Source: Candidatus Afararchaeum irisae (GTDB lineage Archaea; Halobacteriota; Halobacteria; Halobacteriales; Afararchaeaceae). Taken from it: a stretch of DNA of 47,673 nt. The notes below the pieces were generated by a model. It did no database searches, was not told where the DNA came from, and saw nothing but the letters and a program-made list of their open reading frames with translations. The position numbers and the translations under genes were made by a program. The first letter of the stretch is position 1, and each line of letters opens with the position of its first letter. Location: NCBI GenBank assembly GCA_034190545.1, contig JAXIOF010000048.1, forward strand, positions 11,134 through 58,806, written 5' to 3'. Below are positions 39,564 through 45,259 of the stretch, piece by piece.

Positions 39564-40946
39564 TCACTGAGGACTCAGTGCCTGTTCGAGCTTAGCCGTG
39601 TAAGACGACTGCTGTTTCTCGAACGAGACCTTGTGGTAGACCTCTCCGCCGTACTCCTCGGTGAAGTTGTCGGAGAACTGTTCGGAAAGCTGCTGTCCGT
39701 ACGAGTTGTTGACGTAGAAGGTCGAGGCGGTCGAGGCTCCCAGCCTGTCCGACGCAACACGTGCCATAGCCTGTCCCTGGAGAAGATCACTCGGCGCAGT
39801 CCTGAATATGTAGCCGTCGTCCTCTAGGAAGGACACACTCAGAGCGGTACTCGAAGGCGAACATCCCACGACTCCGTTGGGTATGAGGACGTTCTTCGAG
39901 ACGGGGACGTTGATACCCGACGACGCCGCGCCGACGACGGCAGGGTATCCCGCGTTGACGAGAGCCTCCGCGCCGCTTATACCCGCCGACTGGCTCGTCT
40001 GTGTGTCCTGTACCGAGTGGTCGACTTCGAGGTCGACGTCGGAGTTATTTATCTCGTTTATCGGAAGCATAGCGGCGTCTATCATGGGGTTTCCGAGAGG
40101 TGCTAAGTCTCCCGTCTGTGGGAGGAGTATTCCGACCTGAAGAGTTCTCCCGAGACCTCCGGGCGACTCGTCAGCCGCCTCGCCGGCGGGCTCCTGACCC
40201 GTGAAGCTCACCGAGTCGACGACTTCTGTGCCTTCGTCAGCGAACTTCCAGACGTCGTATGTAGCCGATGTTGGGTCGCCCCTGTCGTCGAAGTCGACGG
40301 TACTCGACGCTCCCTCGTAGTTTATCTCCTCGCCGTTTGCCGCCGCCTCAGCTGCCTCGGCTATCTCCCCGGGTCCGTACTTCTCTCCGGGCGGGTTGGC
40401 TACGCGTCTCATCTGCATCTTGACAGCCTCCCCGTCGTTCTCACCCGCGGCGGCGTTCGCAAGCAGAAGCACAGCTGTTGCGTCGTAGGTGTTAGACGTG
40501 AAGACACTCGGTTCGGAGCCGTACTCGTCTGTGTAGAGATCCTCGAAAGCCTCCTGGTTGGGACCCGCGGCACCCGGAGCCGTACCTGTGACGTTCGACA
40601 TGTCGGCTCCTACCCTCTGGGGAAGCTCTCCGTCCCTGAGTCCGTCGGGGACGATTATCTCCGCCGAACCCTCGAAGTTGGTGTAGAAGTCCTTGAATAT
40701 CTGTATACCGCTCTGGGGATACCCGATTATGTTGAGTACGTCTGGACCCCCATCACCACCTCCGTCGCCGGTGTCGCCGGTGTCGTCGGTCGTCTCGTTC
40801 TGACCTCCGCCGTCTCCACCGGCGTCCTGAGTATCCTCTCCTCCGCCACCGTTACCGTTTCCTCCGCTTGTACATCCCGCGAGACCTGCTACTCCCGCGG
40901 CACCTATTCCCTTGAGGAACTTCCTCCTATCTGTGTCACGTGCCAT
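39564..40946 (-). CDS. LivJ-like substrate-binding lipoprotein with circularly permuted order
   Basis: A 460-residue Tat lipoprotein: RRKFLKG (7-13), lipobox Cys25 (GLAGC), then a Gly/Asp linker to about residue 67. The binding domain is in reversed order. Residues 68-253 start PDVLNIIGYPQSGIQIFKDF and end KFADEGTEVVDSVSFTGQEP, which is the canonical second half. A linker (AGEAADESPGGLG, 254-266) leads to residues 267-457, which start RTLQVGILLPQTGDLAPLG and end EKQQSSYTAKLEQALS, the canonical first half. In ordinary LivJ proteins the latter precedes the former. The frame is continuous. The ATG at 40946 is supported by a TATA box; an upstream ATG at 40991 overlaps it. It should serve the livHMGF transporter, though encoded convergently. 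Confidence 0.85.
   Translation of the reverse strand: MARDTDRRKFLKGIGAAGVAGLAGCTSGGNGNGGGGEDTQDAGGDGGGQNETTDDTGDTGDGGGDGGPDVLNIIGYPQSGIQIFKDFYTNFEGSAEIIVPDGLRDGELPQRVGADMSNVTGTAPGAAGPNQEAFEDLYTDEYGSEPSVFTSNTYDATAVLLLANAAAGENDGEAVKMQMRRVANPPGEKYGPGEIAEAAEAAANGEEINYEGASSTVDFDDRGDPTSATYDVWKFADEGTEVVDSVSFTGQEPAGEAADESPGGLGRTLQVGILLPQTGDLAPLGNPMIDAAMLPINEINNSDVDLEVDHSVQDTQTSQSAGISGAEALVNAGYPAVVGAASSGINVPVSKNVLIPNGVVGCSPSSTALSVSFLEDDGYIFRTAPSDLLQGQAMARVASDRLGASTASTFYVNNSYGQQLSEQFSDNFTEEYGGEVYHKVSFEKQQSSYTAKLEQALSPQ
40764..40790. repeat. Three 9-bp tandem units in the lipoprotein linker
   Basis: GTCGCCGGT is repeated twice, followed by the variant GTCGTCGGT. The units encode the Gly/Asp/Thr linker (TGDTGD) of the binding lipoprotein. 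Such in-frame repeats can change linker length by slippage. Confidence 0.5.
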
Positions 40947-40968
40947 ACTTGGTACTATATCCCACACT

Positions 40969-40978
40969 ACATATAAAT
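40969..40978 (-). promoter_or_regulatory. TATA box of the binding-protein gene
   Basis: ATTTATATGT on the minus strand is centred 27 nt before the ATG at 40946. It gives the gene its own leaderless promoter, independent of livHMGF. Confidence 0.65.
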
Positions 40979-40987
40979 AAACATCCC

Positions 40988-41866
40988 TCATTCGCTCCTG
41001 GTTCTCGCTGTCAGAACCGGAACCTCCGAGGTACGTATGACTGTCTCAGCAGTGCTTCCGAGGAGGAGCCTTCCTATGCCCTTTCTGCCGTGTGTCCCCC
41101 TCGCTATTAGGTCGATACCGTGTTCCCGTGAGTAATCGGTTATCTCACGTCCGGGGACTCCCATCACAACATCAGTCACGACCTCTGTCTCTTCATCTTC
41201 CTCTATCTCGCCGGCGACCTCGCGCGTGGCTCTCTCGCCCTCCTCCTCAAGTGCGGTGACCACGTCGGGTATCACTCCAGTCGAGCTTCCTATACGTATG
41301 TCTATGACATAGACGACGTGTACAGTCGAGCCGTACATACGTGCGATACCCGCGGCGTTCTCAACCGCCGCCTTCGACCCCGGACTTCCGTCTGTCGGAA
41401 CGAGTATACTGTCGTAGACGTAGGACGACTCGTCTTTCCCCCGTGACGGAACAGTGAAGACGGGAACCTCGGATCTACGGACGGTCTTAGCCGCGTTACT
41501 CCCGAGAAGGAGTCTCTCGAAGCCCGTCCTCCCGTGGGTTCCCATGACTATGAGGTCGATCGCCTCGTCCTCGACGTAGTCGAGAACGACATCGTGGACT
41601 GAGCCGTAGGTGACGACTTCCACGGTCTCGACCCCTCTCTCGGACGCAGTCTCCGAGACCGACTCGACCGCTTCTCTTCCCTCCTCCTCGACTATGTCTC
41701 TCTGTCTCTCGACTGACTCGTTGCCCGCCGAGACGTACTCGTGTGTCTCGACGGCGTTGAGGACGTGTAGCTCCGAGCCGAACCTCTCAGCTATACGTAC
41801 TGCGTGTCTCGCGGCTTCGTCGGCACAGTCGCTTCCGTCGGTGGGTATGAGTATCCTGTCGTACAT
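40988..41866 (-). CDS. Tandem universal stress protein (UspA) domains
   Basis: A 292-residue protein with two Usp domains. Residues 1-145 start YDRILIPTDGSDCADEAAR and residues 150-292 start YDSILVPTDGSPGSKAAVEN. Each keeps the ATP-binding motif: GTHGRTGFERLLLGS in the first and GTHGRKGIGRLLLGS in the second. The two domains should pair as a pseudo-dimer that binds ATP and may respond to stress or energy state. It lies 6 bp after the dienelactone hydrolase gene on the same strand and is probably cotranscribed with it. Confidence 0.92.
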   Translation of the reverse strand: MYDRILIPTDGSDCADEAARHAVRIAERFGSELHVLNAVETHEYVSAGNESVERQRDIVEEEGREAVESVSETASERGVETVEVVTYGSVHDVVLDYVEDEAIDLIVMGTHGRTGFERLLLGSNAAKTVRRSEVPVFTVPSRGKDESSYVYDSILVPTDGSPGSKAAVENAAGIARMYGSTVHVVYVIDIRIGSSTGVIPDVVTALEEEGERATREVAGEIEEDEETEVVTDVVMGVPGREITDYSREHGIDLIARGTHGRKGIGRLLLGSTAETVIRTSEVPVLTARTRSE

Positions 41867-41872
41867 GCTTAC

Positions 41873-42496
41873 TTACCTCAGACTCTCCTCGAACCAGTTC
41901 GCCGCCGTCTCGGCGACTTCTTCGAGTTCACCCTCTCCCTCGAAGAGATGTCCCGCGCCTTCGACCACATGTAGCTCCTTCTCACAGCCTAGGCTCTCGT
42001 ATATCTCACGGTTGAGTTCGAGTACCTGTGTGTCGGCTCCTCCGACTATCAGGAGGGTCGGCGACTCGACCTCGTCTATGACCTCCTCGGCGAGGTCGAC
42101 ACGTCCGCCTCTCGACACCACCGCGCCTATATCTGTCCCCAGACGCGCGGCTCCCCTGAGTGCCGAAGCCGCACCTGTGCTCGAACCGAAGTAGCCGACG
42201 TCGAGGTCTCCGGTCTCGTCTCTCTCGCCGAGCCATTCGGTGACCGAGACGAGCCTGTCGGTAAGTAGAGGTATGTCGAACCTGTTCTCTCTCTTTCTGT
42301 CCTCCTCTTCCGTCAGGAGGTCGAAGAGGAGTGTTCCGAGATCCCTCTCGCGCAGAACCTCGGCGACGTACTTGTTGCGCGGGCTCTTACGGCTGCTTCC
42401 GCTTCCGTGTGCGAATACGACGACCGACTCGGCTCCGTCAGGGAGTATTAGCTCGCCTTCGAGTTCGACACCGTCGGCTGGGATCTCCACGAGCAT
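41873..42496 (-). CDS. Dienelactone hydrolase-like alpha/beta hydrolase
   Basis: A 207-residue cytosolic alpha/beta hydrolase. The oxyanion segment is VVVFAHGSGSSRKSPRN, the nucleophile is Ser106 in GYFGSSTGAASAL, with Asp155 in IVGGADTQVLE and His183 in EGAGHLFEG. This subgroup (short DLH with the HGSGSSR..SPRN motif) is commonly fused to or neighbouring phosphoribosyltransferases. Here the phosphoribosyltransferase is the divergent neighbour. The substrate is unknown. Its promoter has a TATA-like CTTTAACC at 42519-42526. Confidence 0.88.
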   Translation of the reverse strand: MLVEIPADGVELEGELILPDGAESVVVFAHGSGSSRKSPRNKYVAEVLRERDLGTLLFDLLTEEEDRKRENRFDIPLLTDRLVSVTEWLGERDETGDLDVGYFGSSTGAASALRGAARLGTDIGAVVSRGGRVDLAEEVIDEVESPTLLIVGGADTQVLELNREIYESLGCEKELHVVEGAGHLFEGEGELEEVAETAANWFEESLR

Positions 42497-42518
42497 GGTG
42501 ACTGTCTAAAGACTCAGG

Positions 42519-42545
42519 GGTTAAAGTTGTTTGTCACCTATATAT
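42519..42545. promoter_or_regulatory. Divergent core promoters between the hydrolase and the phosphoribosyltransferase
   Basis: CTTTAACC (minus, 42519-42526) is 26 nt before the hydrolase ATG at 42496. TATATAC (plus, 42539-42545) lies about 32 nt before the phosphoribosyltransferase ATG at 42574. The two boxes are only about 20 bp apart. Confidence 0.5.
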
Positions 42546-42573
42546 ACTTCAATCTCGAAGGTTTAGCTCGGCT

Positions 42574-43200
42574 ATGGCATTCGACGACAGGACAGACGCC
42601 GGGAGACAGCTCGCCGAGGCTCTTGAAGAGAGAGAAATAGACGCCGACATAGTCCTCGCGATACCTCGTGGAGGTCTCCCTCTCGGACGAGAGGTCGCTG
42701 ACGCGCTCGGCGTTCCTCTCGATATCGTAGTGGCGAAGAAGATGGGCGCACCCCACAACCCCGAGCTTGCGATAGGATCAGTAGCGAGCGACGGGTCTGT
42801 ATGGCTCAACGAGAGCTTGATAGAGGATCTGGGTGTCGACGACGACTACATAGAAGACGAGACACAACGCGTCGCCGAGAAGGCGAGACAGAAGCTCGAA
42901 AAGTACAGGGGAGACCGTGAAGCCCCCGACCTCGAAGGCAAGACCGTCGTAATAGTCGATGACGGCGTTGCGACGGGTGCGACTGCGATACCGTGTATCA
43001 GACACGTCAAGAAGGCGGGAGCCGAGAAGACTGTTCTCGCGGTTCCGGTTGGGTCACCTGACACCGTCGAGAGACTCGGGGACGAGGCTGACAAGGTCGT
43101 CGCAGTTGAGACTCCGGCGAGTTTCAGAGCCGTGGGTCAGTTCTACTCGTCTTTCAGACAGGTCACTGACGACGAGGCAAGGGAGTACCTTGAATACTGA
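42574..43200 (+). CDS. Phosphoribosyltransferase-family protein
   Basis: A 208-residue type I PRTase fold protein. The N-terminal segment reads ADIVLAIPRGGLPLGREVADAL, followed by DIVVAKKMGAPHNPELAIGSV. The PRPP-binding loop is KTVVIVDDGVATGATA at about residues 123-138. The C-terminus has VAVPVGSPDTVERL and TPASFRAVGQFY. This clade is distinct from the purine and pyrimidine salvage enzymes, and its substrate is unknown. It is cotranscribed with the erythromycin-esterase-like gene (5-bp gap) and divergent from the hydrolase. Confidence 0.9.
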   Translation: MAFDDRTDAGRQLAEALEEREIDADIVLAIPRGGLPLGREVADALGVPLDIVVAKKMGAPHNPELAIGSVASDGSVWLNESLIEDLGVDDDYIEDETQRVAEKARQKLEKYRGDREAPDLEGKTVVIVDDGVATGATAIPCIRHVKKAGAEKTVLAVPVGSPDTVERLGDEADKVVAVETPASFRAVGQFYSSFRQVTDDEAREYLEY

Positions 43201-43205
43201 TACTA

Positions 43206-44507
43206 ATGTCGCTCCAAGACACCGTGGCTGCGGCACGTCAGAACTCGGCTCGGCTCACCCAGACTAATATAGACCGTCTCGTCGACGAGATAGGCGACGC
43301 TAACTACGTCCTACTCGGCGAGGCGTCACACGGCACCTCCGAGTACTACGTCTGGAGGTCGCGCATAACCGCTAAGCTCATAGACGAGAAGGGCTTCTCG
43401 TTCGTGGGGGTCGAGGGCGACTGGCCCGACTGTTACAGAATAAACCGTTACGTCAGCGGCGAGACCGACAAAGACGCATACGACGTTCTCTCGGAGTTCG
43501 AACGCTGGCCTCAGTGGATGTGGGCTAACTGGGAGGTTCACGAGTTCGTCGACTGGCTCAGGAGGTACAACGCGAAACACGACACAGACGTCGGCTTCTA
43601 CGGACTCGACGTCTACAGTCTCTTCGACTCGATGGAACGCGTGGTCGAGTACCTCGAAGACGTCGACCCCGAGGCGGCGGAAGAAGCCAGGAAGGCGTAC
43701 GCGTGTTTCGAGCCCTACTCCGAGAACGCTAGGGAGTACTCGCGTTCCCTCAGGATGGTTCCCGAGACGTGTGAGGACGAGGTTGTCGAGATACTCTCAC
43801 ATCTCGAAGAGAGACAGTCGGAGTACGTAGGTAGGAACCACGAGTCGTTCTTCGACGCCGAACAGAACGCCCTGGTAGCCAAGAAGGCGGAGGAGTACTA
43901 CAGATCTCTCACGAGAGGAGGAAAGGAGTCGTGGAACGTCCGTGACAGACACATGACGGAGACCGCCGAACGTCTCGTCGACTACCACTCCGAGGACGAA
44001 GACGCCAATGCCAAGGCGGTGATCTGGGCTCACAACACACACGTCGGCGACGCGAGGGCTACCGACATGCCCGACAGAGGCAGGATAAACCTCGGACAGC
44101 TTATACGTGAGAGAAACCCCGACGAAGACGTCGAGGTCGTGGGATTCGGCTCTCACCACGGCGACGTCATTGCCTCCTCAAGCTGGGGAGAGACCTGGAA
44201 GGAGATGGCTGTTCCCAAGGCGAAACAGGACAGCTACGAGGACGTCTTCTACGAGGCGGGAGGCGACTTCATACTTGACACCGACTCTCACGTCTTCGAC
44301 GAGGAGAGGGGACATAGAGCGATAGGCGTAGTCTACAATCCGCGCAGGGAGGCGGGCAACTACGTCCCGACGAGCCTATCGAACCGTTACGACTACTTCG
44401 TCTTCCTGGGTGAGACCGACTCACTCAACCCCATAAGGACGGAGGAGACCGAGGAGTACGAGCCCGAGACCTATCCGTGGGGGTCTGAGGCTACATATCC
44501 TATGTAA
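43206..44507 (+). CDS. Erythromycin esterase-like protein
   Basis: A 433-residue protein of the EreA/ChaN-like superfamily. Conserved segments are YVLLGEASHGTSEYYVWRSR, FVGVEGDWPDCYRINRYV, WMWANWEVHEFVDWLRRYN, GFYGLDVYSLFDSMERV and KAVIWAHNTHVGDARATDM. The His and Glu residues in the first two and last blocks are the catalytic type. Macrolide hydrolysis is unlikely in an archaeon, whose ribosome is naturally insensitive; a housekeeping esterase or a metabolite repair role is more probable. It sits directly after the phosphoribosyltransferase gene. Confidence 0.9.
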   Translation: MSLQDTVAAARQNSARLTQTNIDRLVDEIGDANYVLLGEASHGTSEYYVWRSRITAKLIDEKGFSFVGVEGDWPDCYRINRYVSGETDKDAYDVLSEFERWPQWMWANWEVHEFVDWLRRYNAKHDTDVGFYGLDVYSLFDSMERVVEYLEDVDPEAAEEARKAYACFEPYSENAREYSRSLRMVPETCEDEVVEILSHLEERQSEYVGRNHESFFDAEQNALVAKKAEEYYRSLTRGGKESWNVRDRHMTETAERLVDYHSEDEDANAKAVIWAHNTHVGDARATDMPDRGRINLGQLIRERNPDEDVEVVGFGSHHGDVIASSSWGETWKEMAVPKAKQDSYEDVFYEAGGDFILDTDSHVFDEERGHRAIGVVYNPRREAGNYVPTSLSNRYDYFVFLGETDSLNPIRTEETEEYEPETYPWGSEATYPM

Positions 44508-44541
44508 GGTAACATATACTATATATAATTATGACGTAACC

Positions 44542-44549
44542 TATATAAT
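44542..44549 (+). promoter_or_regulatory. TATA box of the metallophosphatase-ppk operon
   Basis: TATATAAT is centred 27 nt before the ATG at 44573, supporting that start over the GTG at 44570. A second AT-rich block (ATATACTATATATAATTAT) lies at 44514-44532. Confidence 0.55.
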
Positions 44550-44572
44550 AGGCTCCGTACAACGACTCGGTG

Positions 44573-45259
44573 ATGCCCTCCGTAGTCGAGCCTCCGAAGT
44601 TCGAGAAGGTCGAACAGGTACATTTCGAGCCGGGATACTGGAACAACGTGTACGTCGTGGGCGATGTCCACGGCTGTTTCGACGAGATGAAGAAGCTTCT
44701 CCGGAAGTTAGACGTATCCGACGACGAACTCGTCGTCTTCGTGGGTGATCTCATAAGAAAAGGTCCCGACAGCCCGAAGGTAATCGAGACGGTCAAGTCG
44801 AACGACAACTTCGTGAGTGTCCGCGGGAACAACGAGGAGAAGGTAATAAGAGGCAAGGCGTCCGTCGACGACGAGACAGACACCGAGTACATATCTACTA
44901 TGCCCGCGGTCGTGTCGTGGGGGTCTTCTGTCGCCGTACACGGTGGGATAGATCCGTCCTTGCCTCCCGAACAGCACCGTCTCAGTACGTTACAGAGTAT
45001 GAGATCCGTAGACGGCGGAGGCTACGACGGCGAACTCTGGTTCGAGAACTACGACGGCGACTACCGCGTCTTCTTCGGACACACGGTTCTCAGATCTCCT
45101 GTCGAAACAGACTCGGCTGTGGGTCTCGACACGGGCTGTGTCTACGGCGGCGAGCTAACCGCTTACGACACCGGCGAGTCAAGGTTCGTGTCTGTCCCCG
45201 CCGAATCTGAGTACAGATCGAGACGCGACGACAAGGTGGTCTCTACGTCTGACATATGA
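44573..45259 (+). CDS. Calcineurin-like metallophosphatase (PPP/ApaH type)
   Basis: A 228-residue phosphoesterase with the full metal-binding series: VYVVGDVHGCFDEM, VVFVGDLIRKGPDSPKV, VSVRGNNEEKV, VAVHGGIDPSLP and VFFGHTVLRSPV. This pattern places it with PPP-family serine/threonine phosphatases and diadenosine tetraphosphatases. The stop overlaps the ppk start (ATGA), so its product is made together with polyphosphate kinase. A role in removing a phosphorylated or dinucleotide product, or in degrading polyphosphate, is inferred from that coupling. Confidence 0.88.
   Translation: MPSVVEPPKFEKVEQVHFEPGYWNNVYVVGDVHGCFDEMKKLLRKLDVSDDELVVFVGDLIRKGPDSPKVIETVKSNDNFVSVRGNNEEKVIRGKASVDDETDTEYISTMPAVVSWGSSVAVHGGIDPSLPPEQHRLSTLQSMRSVDGGGYDGELWFENYDGDYRVFFGHTVLRSPVETDSAVGLDTGCVYGGELTAYDTGESRFVSVPAESEYRSRRDDKVVSTSDI

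Noticed and set aside
43206-44507. Antibiotic resistance by macrolide hydrolysis
   Set aside because: Only family resemblance to EreA exists; archaeal ribosomes are largely insensitive to macrolides, so a resistance call is not justified.
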